A DNA stretch of 64,000 nucleotides from Clostridia bacterium. Its GTDB lineage: Bacteria; Bacillota; Clostridia; Lachnospirales; Lachnospiraceae. Position numbers and translations under genes: made by a program. The first letter of the stretch is position 1. Each line of letters starts with the position of its first letter. The notes under the pieces were generated by a model. The model was not told the origin of the DNA. It did not search any database and saw only the letters and a program-made list of their open reading frames with translations. Positions 1-9,453 of this stretch are shown here, piece by piece. The DNA lies in contig CAJTEN010000014.1 in the NCBI GenBank assembly GCA_910575245.1, positions 1 through 64,000 of the forward strand. Reading direction: 5' to 3'.

Positions 1-1
1 T

Positions 2-1105
2 CCCAAGTGTAAGCAGACGGAAGAACCTCAGTTTATAAAGGATGAGGGATGTCCTCCTGCGCTTATTGAGAAAAGCTATGCCACACCATCGCTGGTGTCC
101 GGCATTCTGAAGAATAAATCTGTCCTCGGCCTGCCCTTTTACCGGCAGGAGCAGGATCTAAAAAGATCCGGCATTCTGACCACCCGGGCCACAATGGCTG
201 CCTGGGCCATCCTCGTGTTCCAGCTGTATTTTCAGTTTCTGGTGCAGTTCTTCCACAGGGAACTGCTGAAACGGCATTTCCTGATGATGGACGGGACGCC
301 CGTCCAGGTGCTCAAAGAGCCGGGCAAAAGACCGCAGTCCAAGTCTTATGTGTGGCTGATGCGTTCCGGGGAGGACGGCCTGCCGCCCCTGTTGATATAC
401 CGGTATTCCCCGACAAGAAATGGGAATAATGCGGTAGAAATGCTGGAAAGTCCCACGCCGGGATTGTACCTGATGGTGGACGGCTTCCAGGGATACGACA
501 AACTGAAAAATGTAAAACGCTGTGCCTGCTATGCTCACATCAGGAGGTATTTTTTGGATGCTATTCCAAAAGGAAGTGAAAAAGACTTGTCAAATCCGGC
601 AGTGCAGGGTGTAGCATACTGTGATAAGCTGTTCCGGTATGAGCGCATATATAAGGAACAGGGGCTTTCCCATGAACAGCGCCAGAAACGCAGGATGAAA
701 GACGAAAAGCCTGTTGTGGATGCATTCATCAAATGGCTGGACCAGCAGAAGATGTCCGCAAGCAGCAATAAATTCAATAAAGCCCTGACTTACGCACGGA
801 ACCGCCAGGATATCCTCCTGGCCTATCTGGAGGATGGCCGCTGCAGCCTGTCGGACAACATGGGCGAGAATTCGATCCGCCCTGTTGTGGTAGGCAGGAA
901 GAACTGGCTTTTTTCAGACACGGTAGGTGGAGCCGAGGCAAGCATGGGGATATACACTATTGTAGAGATGGCAAAGTTTCACGGCTTAGACCCATACAAA
1001 TATATGAAATACATTCTGGAGCAGCGTCCCAGCTATCGGTCAACAGATGAAGAACTTGAAAAGCTTGCACCATGGTCTTCATCCTGTCAGGAAATATGTA
1101 AGTAA
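2..1105 (+). CDS. IS66-family transposase, C-terminal part (5' end outside window)
   Basis: The reading frame is open from base 2, so the gene begins before the window; the GTG at 95 is only an internal codon. The product is the DDE transposase of an IS66-type insertion sequence. Visible motifs are the first catalytic Asp in FLMMDGTPV, the second in LMVDGFQGYDKL and the Glu in SDNMGENSIRP, followed by an IS66 C-terminal segment ending in CQEICK. The 3' end is followed by a hairpin (1131-1172) and then by a terminus typical of IS66 (reverse complement starts GTAAGCG). Intact as far as visible; family assignment is secure, the exact IS name is unknown. Confidence 0.93.
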   Translation, partial: PKCKQTEEPQFIKDEGCPPALIEKSYATPSLVSGILKNKSVLGLPFYRQEQDLKRSGILTTRATMAAWAILVFQLYFQFLVQFFHRELLKRHFLMMDGTPVQVLKEPGKRPQSKSYVWLMRSGEDGLPPLLIYRYSPTRNGNNAVEMLESPTPGLYLMVDGFQGYDKLKNVKRCACYAHIRRYFLDAIPKGSEKDLSNPAVQGVAYCDKLFRYERIYKEQGLSHEQRQKRRMKDEKPVVDAFIKWLDQQKMSASSNKFNKALTYARNRQDILLAYLEDGRCSLSDNMGENSIRPVVVGRKNWLFSDTVGGAEASMGIYTIVEMAKFHGLDPYKYMKYILEQRPSYRSTDEELEKLAPWSSSCQEICK

Positions 1106-1130
1106 GCAGGATTCAGATGTCAATGTGCGA

Positions 1131-1172
1131 AAGTATTTTAACTATTGCATTGGTATGCACGGTAAAATACTT
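1131..1172. terminator. Hairpin downstream of the IS66 transposase
   Basis: Twelve-base arms AAGTATTTTAAC and GGTAAAATACTT pair with one mismatch around an 18-base loop. It lies between the transposase stop and the probable right IS end. A terminator that limits readthrough is the simplest reading, but there is no clear T-run. Confidence 0.4.
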
Positions 1173-1199
1173 GCATTACTGTGATTATTATTACACACT

Positions 1200-1239
1200 G
1201 GGGAATGATTCGCAATCCACCCCTAAATTAATCGCTTAC
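1200..1239 (+). mobile_element. Putative right end of the plus-strand IS66 element
   Basis: Read on the minus strand the sequence starting at 1239 is GTAAGCGATTAATTTAGG, and GTAAGCG is the common start of IS66-family terminal repeats. Exactly here the minus-strand transposase frame loses its similarity to IS66 proteins, which fits an insertion junction. The left end is outside the window, so the inverted repeat and the expected 8-bp duplication (CTTCTGTC, 1240-1247) cannot be checked. Confidence 0.55.
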
Positions 1240-1864
1240 CTTCTGTCTGTATCTCCACCACTTTATCCGGCTTCATGGCTTTACGGGGATGATGGGGATG
1301 CCCTGCCTGGGCGCCAGGCTTCTTTCCGGACTTTTCCCTGTTGTTTGTGATCTTTTTGCGGTTGATGCATTTGGAGGAAGGCAGGGAAGAGTTCTCATAG
1401 TCATGGTTCACCTGTGCCGTGAGCTTCACGATAAGTCCCTTTGCATCTTCAAGCTCTGTGGCTGTTTCATAATAATCCTTCAGTGCTGCTTTCCTTTTTT
1501 CATCCAGTTCAGCATTCCGCTTCCTCAGGCTTGCGGCGATGTCTAAGAGTTCGGTAATGACCTTTTTAAGTCTGTGCACTTCTTTTTCGTGTTCCTTCTG
1601 GACATCCTCCAGCACCTCCATCCACTGCCTTGTGATCTCTTTACGGGAAAAGGAGATATCGTCCCGTTCCTGCCGCAGCCTTTTTATCGTAAGGTTCAGG
1701 CCGCGGATAATGCCCTCGTAATCTGTGCGCAGCTTCACATAGGCATCACCTGACCGGAAGCAGGCCAGTTCCTGCTGTGCTGCCCTGAGCCGGTATGATA
1801 ATGAAGTTGTCAGAAAATACTGCTGGCCGTTCACTGCCTTTTCCTCCTTCCGGTGCGTTATCAC
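1223..1864 (-). pseudogene. IS66-like transposase, N-terminal fragment, interrupted
   Basis: The 213-residue frame holds only the N-terminal part of an IS66-type transposase: a long coiled coil (about residues 40-150) and then the typical linker with NSSLPSSK, KSGKKPGAQAGHPHHPRK and KPDKVVEI. The family continues with several hundred further residues holding the DDE domain, but here the frame changes to QTEGKRLI and stops. The break coincides with the apparent end of the plus-strand IS66 copy, so genuine sequence is 1240-1864 and the last residues are read from the inserted element. It lies 10 bp downstream of the accessory gene. Confidence 0.85.
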
Positions 1865-1874
1865 TCCGCTCTTA

Positions 1875-2246
1875 TCAGAGACGGGAGAGTTCTTCTATCT
1901 TTGAGAGACGTCTTTTGTATTCGTTGACGGATAAGGTAAGCTCCATGACCTGCTTTTTTAATGCAGAGATCTCGGCTTCATCCTGCTGGAGCAGCCCGGT
2001 CTGTTTCATGCAGAGAGCTTCCAGTTCCCTGGCGTCAGGGATATTTTCCGGGGTACATGAGGTCTCTCTTTTCCCGGGTTTTCCTCTTGTGCCTGTGGGG
2101 ACGATATCACCTGTTTCCTCATCGATCTTACCGATCAGCCTTCTCTTTGAGCGCGGCTGTTTCTTTTCCTTGTCCCAGTAAGATTCTGATTCATAAACAT
2201 AGGTGATTCCTGTCTGTTTGTTGAGTTTTTTAATGATAGATGCCAT
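1875..2246 (-). CDS. IS66-associated accessory protein
   Basis: A 123-residue protein starting MASIIKKLNKQTGITYVYE, with a basic N-terminal region (WDKEKKQPRSKRRLIGKI) and a C-terminal coiled coil (about residues 85-120). Proteins of this kind are commonly encoded just before IS66-type transposase genes in Clostridia; their role in transposition is not established. Start is set by TAGGAGGT eight bases before the ATG. A near-consensus promoter stands directly upstream. The gene looks intact although its transposase partner is broken. Confidence 0.7.
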   Translation of the reverse strand: MASIIKKLNKQTGITYVYESESYWDKEKKQPRSKRRLIGKIDEETGDIVPTGTRGKPGKRETSCTPENIPDARELEALCMKQTGLLQQDEAEISALKKQVMELTLSVNEYKRRLSKIEELSRL

Positions 2247-2271
2247 TTTCGCACCTCCTAGTGATAAATAA

Positions 2272-2300
2272 ATAATACTATACCACTATAATAATGTCAA
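2272..2300 (-). promoter_or_regulatory. Sigma-A promoter of the IS accessory gene
   Basis: On the minus strand TTGACA (2300-2295) is followed after exactly 17 bases by TATTAT (2277-2272). The spacing and both hexamers are near consensus. The start codon is 26 bases beyond the -10 box. Confidence 0.75.
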
Positions 2301-2335
2301 TAAAATAGTGGTAAATATTTTGAAAAATCCCACTA
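2283..2335. promoter_or_regulatory. CCACTA/TAGTGG operator-like repeats over the promoter
   Basis: CCACTA (2283-2288) and TAGTGG (2306-2311) form an inverted repeat that brackets the -35 box and spacer, and a third CCACTA lies at 2330-2335. The position suits a repressor site, but no cognate regulator is visible. Confidence 0.4.
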
Positions 2336-2340
2336 TTTTG

Positions 2341-2382
2341 CAAAAAAAATACTGTGGCCTGATCGAATATCAAAGCCACAGT
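2341..2382 (-). terminator. Intrinsic terminator, minus strand
   Basis: ACTGTGGC (2351-2358) pairs perfectly with GCCACAGT (2375-2382); on the minus strand the stem is followed by A and then eight T. It would stop transcription entering the IS from the right, just upstream of its own promoter. Confidence 0.6.
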
Positions 2383-2506
2383 GCATATATATATTCAATT
2401 ATATTTCCCCACCCCGTGAAAAGTAACTCCTCCTAAATTGTATATTTTCTGTACCTCTTTTTATATTGATATTCTCCAGCCGTAGAGTTATAATTCTCTC
2501 TGTAGT

Positions 2507-2605
2507 TATAGAACCGACATAACAAATTTCTGTTTCCGGCTTTTGCAGGAGCCATATACGTAGGTTCCTGCAAGAACCAGAAGCAGGGATTTATTATGTT
2601 GTTTG
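2507..2605 (-). repeat. Family C palindromic repeat, long form (diverged copy)
   Basis: The left half (GACATAACAAATTTCTG and TTTCCGG, then TTGCAGGAGCCATATACG) matches the reverse complement of the 103-bp repeats at 50960 and 57410. The right half is an imperfect reverse complement of the left, so this copy is a nearly symmetric palindrome. It ends 24 bp before the MMPL gene. Confidence 0.7.
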
Positions 2606-2629
2606 CCATGAGCGAAGGGGCGCTTACAT

Positions 2630-5134
2630 ATGAAGAAAGAATTAAATACGAACAAAGGCGATAATCAGGCAATGTTGAAGATATGCGGGTTTATTGTAGA
2701 TAAGAGAAATCTCTTTTTCCTGCTCTTCGGTCTCCTGATTTTTTTTTCGGCCATATCCAGGAACTGGGTCGGTGTGGAGAATTCCATGGCATATTATCTA
2801 CCGGGAACCACGGAGACGAGACAGGGCCTGGATCTGATGGAGGAAGAGTTTATTACATACGGGACCTGTAATGTTATGGTCGCGAATGTGTCCTATGGGC
2901 AGGCGCAGGATATCTGCAGCCGGCTGGAGGAGTCGCCGGGTGTCTTTTCGGTGGATTTTGACGATACGGAAGGGCATTATACGAATGGTTCTGCCTACTA
3001 TAATGTCACGTTTGATTATGATGAGAAGGAGGATGCCTGCCTGGAGGCGCTGGATGTTTTAAAGGAGCGTCTGGAGGGTTATGACTATTATCTGACTACA
3101 AGTCTCGGAGATACGCAGTCGGAGCTGATCGGACAGGAGATGAACACGATCACGGTGCTGGTCGCTGTCGTTGTAGTGTCGGTACTGCTTCTGACAACAC
3201 AGGCGTACGCGGAAATACCGGTGCTGTTGATCACGTTTCTGTCGGCGGCCATCATTAACATGGGCACGAACTTTTTCTTCGGTACGATTTCTTTTGTCTC
3301 CAATTCTGTCACGATCGTGCTCCAGCTGGCACTGTCGGTGGATTATGCGGTTATTTTCCTGAACAGGTATAAGGAGGAACATGCCTCGCTTCCGGCCAGG
3401 GAGGCGGTCATTGTTGCACTCAGCAAGGCTATTCCGGAGATTGCGGGCAGCTCGTTGACGACTATCGGCGGTCTGATTGCCATGACTTTCATGCAATATA
3501 AGATGGGGCCGGACATGGGTATTGTTCTGATCAAGGCGATCATCTTAAGTCTGTGCGCGGTTTTCCTGTTGATGCCGGGTGTTATTATGTTGTTTTCCGT
3601 CCTTATGGAAAAAACACAGCACAAGAACTTCATTCCGGATATTCCGGTGGTGGGTAAATTTGCCTATGTATCCCGGTATTTTGTGGCGCCGCTGTTCCTG
3701 GTGGCCATCATTGCCGCCTATATGATCTCCAAGAACTGTCCTTACGTATTCGGCTACAGTACGGTGACGCCGCCGCTGCAGAACAGTGTGCAGAAGGCGG
3801 AGGAGATGCAGGAGGGCAATTTCGGAGCTTCCAATATGGTAGCGCTGATTGTGCCGGGAGGCAGCTTCGAGAAGGAAGAGGCACTTCTGCAGGATCTGGA
3901 TGCCTGCCCGGAGGTGGATTATACGATGGGGCTTGCCAATATCGAGGCGTTGGATGGTTATCATCTGACGGATAAGCTCACACCGCGGCAATTCTCCGAG
4001 TTGATCGATCTGGATTATGAGGTGGCTGAGTTGGTCTACGCGGCTTATGCCGTAAATGATGAGGATTATGCGAAGGTGGTCAATGGTCTTGCGGAATATC
4101 AGGTGCCTTTGATTGATATGTTTATGTTTGTGTATGATGAGGTGAAGGAAGGATATGTGACGCTGGAAGATGATCTGCAGGAGATTCTTGATGAGGCTCA
4201 CAGGCAGATGAGCTTCGCCAGAAATCAGCTGCAGGGAGAGAATTACAGTCGTATGCTGGTATATCTGACACTGCCGGAGGAGAGTGAGGAGACCTTTGCC
4301 TTCCTGGATAAAATGCATGAGATCGCCGGACGGTATTATGACGGCAAGGTGCTGGTGTGCGGTGAGTCGGTGAGCCAGTATGACCTACAGAAGACCTTTG
4401 CCCGGGACAACATTGTGGTCAATGTGGTCTCTATTCTGGTGGTTCTGGTGGTGCTTCTGTTTACTTTTAAATCGGCGGGAATGCCGGTGCTTCTGATCGC
4501 GGTGATCCAGGGCAGTATCTGGATCAATTTCTCAGTGCCTTCGATCGCCCATGAGAATCTATTCTTCATGGGATATCTGATCGTCAGTTCCATTCAGATG
4601 GGCGCCAATATCGATTATGCCATCGTTATTGCCAGCCGGTATACGGAACTTCGCAAGACCATGGGCAGAAAGCAGTCTATTATTGGTACGATGAATCTGT
4701 CCTTTCCGACGATTGTCACTTCGGGAACGATGCTGGCGGTGTCCGGCGTTCTGATCGGTAAGCTGACTTCGGATGTGGCGATCTTCGGTATCGGTAAATG
4801 CCTTGGACGAGGCACTTTGATTTCTATTTTTATCACCATGTTTGTCCTGCCGCAGATCCTTCTGGTAGGAGATACGGTCATAGAGAAAACAGCTTTTGTT
4901 ATGAACATGCCGATCCGCACGAAGAATGCCGCAGGGCTGGTCAAGGTGGACGGTCTGGTGCGGGGCCGCATCGAAGGTACTGTGACCGGTACGATGAATG
5001 CTATTGTGCGGGGCAACGTGAGCGCCTATGTGGAGGCGGGCGATGTGACGCAGCTGACGGAGGAAGAATACCGGAATATGTCGGCGGCAGTACAGTCGGA
5101 GTTGGAGAGCAGGGAGGTGGAAGAGCATGTATAG
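2630..5134 (+). CDS. MMPL/RND-family exporter
   Basis: An 834-residue membrane protein with the duplicated RND plan: one N-terminal membrane segment (about residues 28-46), an extracytoplasmic loop, a block of membrane segments (about 170-345), a second large loop and a second membrane block (about 590-760). Each half carries the MMPL-type motif, LSVDYAVIFLNRYKEE and IDYAIVIASRYTE. These proteins move lipids, peptides or other hydrophobic cargo by proton motive force; the substrate here is unknown. The annotated ATG has only a weak Shine-Dalgarno, and ATG at 2672 is an alternative. The stop overlaps the next gene by 8 bp, so the two are probably made together. Confidence 0.85.
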   Translation: MKKELNTNKGDNQAMLKICGFIVDKRNLFFLLFGLLIFFSAISRNWVGVENSMAYYLPGTTETRQGLDLMEEEFITYGTCNVMVANVSYGQAQDICSRLEESPGVFSVDFDDTEGHYTNGSAYYNVTFDYDEKEDACLEALDVLKERLEGYDYYLTTSLGDTQSELIGQEMNTITVLVAVVVVSVLLLTTQAYAEIPVLLITFLSAAIINMGTNFFFGTISFVSNSVTIVLQLALSVDYAVIFLNRYKEEHASLPAREAVIVALSKAIPEIAGSSLTTIGGLIAMTFMQYKMGPDMGIVLIKAIILSLCAVFLLMPGVIMLFSVLMEKTQHKNFIPDIPVVGKFAYVSRYFVAPLFLVAIIAAYMISKNCPYVFGYSTVTPPLQNSVQKAEEMQEGNFGASNMVALIVPGGSFEKEEALLQDLDACPEVDYTMGLANIEALDGYHLTDKLTPRQFSELIDLDYEVAELVYAAYAVNDEDYAKVVNGLAEYQVPLIDMFMFVYDEVKEGYVTLEDDLQEILDEAHRQMSFARNQLQGENYSRMLVYLTLPEESEETFAFLDKMHEIAGRYYDGKVLVCGESVSQYDLQKTFARDNIVVNVVSILVVLVVLLFTFKSAGMPVLLIAVIQGSIWINFSVPSIAHENLFFMGYLIVSSIQMGANIDYAIVIASRYTELRKTMGRKQSIIGTMNLSFPTIVTSGTMLAVSGVLIGKLTSDVAIFGIGKCLGRGTLISIFITMFVLPQILLVGDTVIEKTAFVMNMPIRTKNAAGLVKVDGLVRGRIEGTVTGTMNAIVRGNVSAYVEAGDVTQLTEEEYRNMSAAVQSELESREVEEHV

Positions 5135-8100
5135 GAAAAAGATACCATTCTCGTCCAAAGATAGTATTGCAGGGAGCGTCAGGGGGATGAAAGGCTGCAG
5201 GAAGGGGGCAGGCAGGGCAATTACCTTCATCCTGGCAGGAATCCTTGCGGCGGCGCCGGTTATGAATGCGCTGGCAGTAGAGGAATCTGATGAAAACAGG
5301 AAAATGGCAGAAGAATCCGGCACAGGACGGGGTACAACAGGAAATGTATCTGACAGGAATTCTGGCGGAGACGATGAAACAGCAGGTGGCAAAACGGGCA
5401 TCCAAACGGCAAAGGGAACTTCTGAAGAGGATACAAAGCAATCTGAAGACGGCACGGCAGAGGACAAGGATATCATAAGTGTAGAAGAGGCCAACGCGAC
5501 GATGGCAGCCTATGACGGGGAAGATGCAGAGTGGGAGGAAGTATACATAGGTTCCGTTGAGGATATGAAGAGATTTGCCAGAGACTGCTGGCTGGATACC
5601 TGGTCTGTAAACAAAAAAGTGTACCTAGTAAAGGATCTTGACCTTTCAGGCAGCGATTTTGTCCCGGTTCCGACCTTCGGCGGCTATTTTGACGGACAGG
5701 GACACACGGTCAGCGGTCTGCAGGTCAGAGACGATATCTCTTATACAGGGCTCTTCTGTTACACCCAGGTATCCGCCGTAATCGTGGATCTTAAGGTGCA
5801 GGGCAGTGTATGCCCATCTGGGAAGTCGATGGTGGTAGGCGGCGTTGTAGGTGACAACAGCGGTATTATCATGAACTGTTCCTTCGAGGGAAACGTGGAA
5901 GGTGGCGACTATGTGGGCGGCATCACGGGCTTTAATGAGCAGAGTGGGATTTTGATAGACTGCACCGGCAGGGGGAAGGTCACGGGCACGCATTACACGG
6001 GCGGTATCGCGGGTGAGAATACAGGGAATATCACAGGCTGCGTCAATGAGGCGGAGGTGAATACTTCCAATGAAGATAAGGCTCAGTCATTAGAGGATAT
6101 TAATCTGGAGCAGTATGCGGCAGGTCTGTTTGATACAGAGAGCGGAGACGGAAAATCCAGGAAAGCATCGACAATCAATAATACCATCGATTCAGGCGGT
6201 ATTGCCGGACTTTCTACAGGGATCATACAGTACTGCAGCAACAGCGGCGTGATCGGGTACGGCCATGTGGGATATAATACAGGCGGTATTGTGGGACGGC
6301 AGTCGGGATATGTGTATTCCTGTGAAAATACAGGGACAGTGTATGGGCGCAAGGATGTGGGCGGTATTGCAGGACAGACGGAGCCGTATATTGCGGTGGA
6401 CCTGTCAGAAGACATTGCCTATCAGCTGTCGGAAAATATTGATACACTGCATGATCTGACGGGCAGAATGCTGGACGATGCAGGCGCGGAGTCTGATACG
6501 GTTTCCGCCAGACTGACGATGATCCAGGAGTTTGTTGACAAGGCGTTGGATGATACAAATTTTCTGGCTGACAGAACCATTGAATGGACGGACGGCATGA
6601 TTGGCTCTGCCAATGACGTGATGGGGCGGTTAGACTATGTTATGGACGAGTCGGGGAAAAGCGGCGGCCTGCTGGACTGGGCGTCAGATGCCGCCGGCAA
6701 TGCGAGGGATGCGGCCAGGGAACTGGGAAATACAGTAGAGGCATTGGATATTTATCAATACATGACACAGGAAGAGCGGGAACAGTATGATGCCGCCAGG
6801 GTCTTCCTGGAAAGTGCACCGGAGCAGTATGGGAAGGACCGGGCGAAGGTGGTAAAGGCATACCAGAATTATTATATTGATAAGATCAGGTCGGAAAATG
6901 AAGCCTACACAAGAGCCTTGTCCGGATCGGGAACGGATGCAGAAGCGACATCCGGCAGCGATTCCACGGGAGCGGCTGACAATGTGGGTTCTGATACAGA
7001 CCCGGCTCCCGGCACGGAAGAGGAAGGAAGACCGGAGGAAAATACGGACACGAATACGGATTCTGACACCGATACCGGATCTGATTTACAGGATGTTTCC
7101 GATGAAAGTTCCGATACAGATTTGGAACAGGAGAAAACAGTTGGTTCCGGACAGACATCGAAGGTAGCTGATCAGGCAGGAATGGATGCGGGTATGTTTT
7201 TGGCTTCGTCTGTACTGGGAGAAAGAAGCAGCGCAGACCATGATCCTGACAACCGATTCCACCTGTATGTTGCCGTCGGAACAGATTCCGGCATGGATTC
7301 CGGTGATGCCGTGCAGTCCTCTCTTACCGAATCATACGCATCTTCGACGTCCGAAGTAAACGAAAATAATTTACGTCCGAAGATCAACGGAGAGGTAGAA
7401 GGAAGCTGGGTCTGGAACAGTGCCAATACCTATGGGCAGTATTTCAATGTGGAGGGCTGGGTTCATTATGATCCGGCATCAGGCGTGCTGGCCGAATTCC
7501 CGCAGTCTGAAGGGGAATGGGCGGAACTGGACAGGAAACTGCTCAATGACGTGGCGGAGCAGATGGAACTGCATGCCCTGGAAATTGAGCGGAATGCGTC
7601 CGCTTATGCGGATGAGCAGTACAGGAATGCTCATCCGGGTACAGCAGGGTATGAACAGGATCTGAAGGACAATCTCACTACGATGGCTGATATTGCAGTG
7701 AAGGCCAGTGAACGGATGTCTAAGGAGGCACGCAGCAGCCTGCAGTCTGCAGTAAACTATGCCAGGGATGCTTCAGGCAACCTGGAAGCGGCAGGCAGTG
7801 AGGCGAAGCACATCTTTCAGACAGTCAATGGAATGCCGGACATTTTGCTGCCGCAGCTGGGAAGCGATTATCGCTCCAGGGCAGGCAGCCTGAATTCTAA
7901 TTTGAAGGGACTGTCCGAAAATATGGGACGCCTGAATGATGAAATGTCATCGACCAACGATGTCATGCTTGATGACCTGTCAAAAATCAATGACCAGTTC
8001 AGCAAGATCATGAGGTTGTATACGGATGCCATTGACGGTGTGCTGGATATGGATTACACCACGGTCTATGAAGATAATTCCCAGGAGGATGCCATGACCA

Positions 8101-9386
8101 GTACTGACGCGACGATTGCTGACTGTGCGAACAGGGGAGTTGTCCAGGGAGACCTGAATGTATCAGGAATTGCGGGGACGATGGCAATTGAGTATGATTT
8201 CGATCTGGAAGGTGATGTGACGGGCATTGAGAACGCGAGACTGAATTCTACGTTTCTGGCCAAGTGTGTTCTGCGGCAGAATATCAACGAGGGTAATATA
8301 ACGGCCCAGAAGAGTTATGTGGGCGGCATCACAGGGCTGCAGGAGATGGGAACTATTCTGCGTTGTGAAAATTATGGCCGGGTTAGCAGTACGGCCGGTA
8401 ATTATGTAGGCGGTATCGCGGGGAAGTCCCTGTCATATATCACGAACGGTTATGCCAAATGCACCGTGTCGGGAGAGGAATATGTGGCAGGAATTGCTGG
8501 GGCCGGTTCCAGCATGGAGAATTGCTGTGCCATGGTGCGGGTGCAGGACGCGGCGGCCTTCTGCGGTGCAATTGCCGGAGAGACAGACAGCAGCGGTACC
8601 GTATTCGGAAACTGTTTCGTATCGGATGAACTTGCGGGCATTGACCGTATCAGCTACAGCGGTAAGGCAGAGCCGGTCAGCTATGAAGAATTGCTTGATA
8701 CGGAGGGACTGCCGAACCGGTTCCGGATGATGGCGGTAACTTTCTATGCGGACGAAGAGGAAGTAAAAAGAGTTGAATGCCCTTACGGTGGTAATGTGCT
8801 GCAGGACATATACCCGGATATTCCGGCCAAAGACGGGTTTTATGCCGACTGGGATATCAGAGAGATCCGGAATATTATGTATGACGAAGATGTTACAGCG
8901 GAGTATGTGCGTTATCTGACTACGCTGGCTTCCGGGCAGACGCGCGGGAACGGACAGTCGGTCTTGCTGGCGGACGGTATGTTTAAGCAGGAAGAAACAT
9001 TGAAAGTAACCGGAGGCAGTATAGACGGGAGCAGCGATCCTGGCGTTTCCCTGAAAGGAATCACCGAATCCTGGCAGATCACGGTTCCGGAGGATGGGAA
9101 TGAACGGCATCAGCTGCGTTACCAGGCACCGCAGGGACAGACGGAGGGCGTCAGGATCTACCTGAAGGAAGGCGGGGAATGGAGACAGGCAGATACGGAG
9201 TTGATGGGGATTTATCATCTGTTGACGATTGACGGAACAGAGGCAGAAATTGCTGTCTGTGTGCAGGAGAGGAATATCGCAGATTATCTGGTTTACATTG
9301 TTCCGGTGGCAGCGGTGGTGACCATTCCTGTGATTATATTCGGGAAGAAGAAAAGGAAGATAAAGCGGGTAGATCAGGCAGAGTAA
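5127..9386 (+). CDS. GLUG-repeat cell-surface protein, 1419 residues
   Basis: The start ATG lies inside the end of the exporter gene behind GGGAGGTGG. A basic N-terminus and a hydrophobic stretch ending near NALA (about residue 50) form a long signal peptide. Two clusters of GLUG-type repeats (VGGI.G..., about residues 235-420 and 1060-1155) flank a helical, coiled-coil-rich central region. An acidic Ser/Thr/Asp-rich linker lies at about 600-675. A single membrane helix at about 1384-1405 followed by KKKRKIKRV gives a C-terminal membrane anchor; there is no LPXTG motif. GLUG repeats occur in surface adhesins and peptidase-like proteins. Coupling to an MMPL exporter suggests a joint envelope function. 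The function is not known. Confidence 0.8.
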   Translation: MYRKKIPFSSKDSIAGSVRGMKGCRKGAGRAITFILAGILAAAPVMNALAVEESDENRKMAEESGTGRGTTGNVSDRNSGGDDETAGGKTGIQTAKGTSEEDTKQSEDGTAEDKDIISVEEANATMAAYDGEDAEWEEVYIGSVEDMKRFARDCWLDTWSVNKKVYLVKDLDLSGSDFVPVPTFGGYFDGQGHTVSGLQVRDDISYTGLFCYTQVSAVIVDLKVQGSVCPSGKSMVVGGVVGDNSGIIMNCSFEGNVEGGDYVGGITGFNEQSGILIDCTGRGKVTGTHYTGGIAGENTGNITGCVNEAEVNTSNEDKAQSLEDINLEQYAAGLFDTESGDGKSRKASTINNTIDSGGIAGLSTGIIQYCSNSGVIGYGHVGYNTGGIVGRQSGYVYSCENTGTVYGRKDVGGIAGQTEPYIAVDLSEDIAYQLSENIDTLHDLTGRMLDDAGAESDTVSARLTMIQEFVDKALDDTNFLADRTIEWTDGMIGSANDVMGRLDYVMDESGKSGGLLDWASDAAGNARDAARELGNTVEALDIYQYMTQEEREQYDAARVFLESAPEQYGKDRAKVVKAYQNYYIDKIRSENEAYTRALSGSGTDAEATSGSDSTGAADNVGSDTDPAPGTEEEGRPEENTDTNTDSDTDTGSDLQDVSDESSDTDLEQEKTVGSGQTSKVADQAGMDAGMFLASSVLGERSSADHDPDNRFHLYVAVGTDSGMDSGDAVQSSLTESYASSTSEVNENNLRPKINGEVEGSWVWNSANTYGQYFNVEGWVHYDPASGVLAEFPQSEGEWAELDRKLLNDVAEQMELHALEIERNASAYADEQYRNAHPGTAGYEQDLKDNLTTMADIAVKASERMSKEARSSLQSAVNYARDASGNLEAAGSEAKHIFQTVNGMPDILLPQLGSDYRSRAGSLNSNLKGLSENMGRLNDEMSSTNDVMLDDLSKINDQFSKIMRLYTDAIDGVLDMDYTTVYEDNSQEDAMTSTDATIADCANRGVVQGDLNVSGIAGTMAIEYDFDLEGDVTGIENARLNSTFLAKCVLRQNINEGNITAQKSYVGGITGLQEMGTILRCENYGRVSSTAGNYVGGIAGKSLSYITNGYAKCTVSGEEYVAGIAGAGSSMENCCAMVRVQDAAAFCGAIAGETDSSGTVFGNCFVSDELAGIDRISYSGKAEPVSYEELLDTEGLPNRFRMMAVTFYADEEEVKRVECPYGGNVLQDIYPDIPAKDGFYADWDIREIRNIMYDEDVTAEYVRYLTTLASGQTRGNGQSVLLADGMFKQEETLKVTGGSIDGSSDPGVSLKGITESWQITVPEDGNERHQLRYQAPQGQTEGVRIYLKEGGEWRQADTELMGIYHLLTIDGTEAEIAVCVQERNIADYLVYIVPVAAVVTIPVIIFGKKKRKIKRVDQAE

Positions 9387-9453
9387 AATATAAACGAAAA
9401 AGCGTTTTATACTATTTGTAAGATATGTTGAACTATAGGTAGCCCTGTGCAGG

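Noticed and set aside
1117..1350. Plus-strand 77-residue frame after the IS66 transposase
   Set aside because: Crosses the proposed IS end into antisense of another transposase; composition is not protein-like.
4559..5494. Minus-strand 311-residue frame
   Set aside because: Antisense to the exporter and GLUG genes, with no family motif; the plus-strand frames are clearly real.
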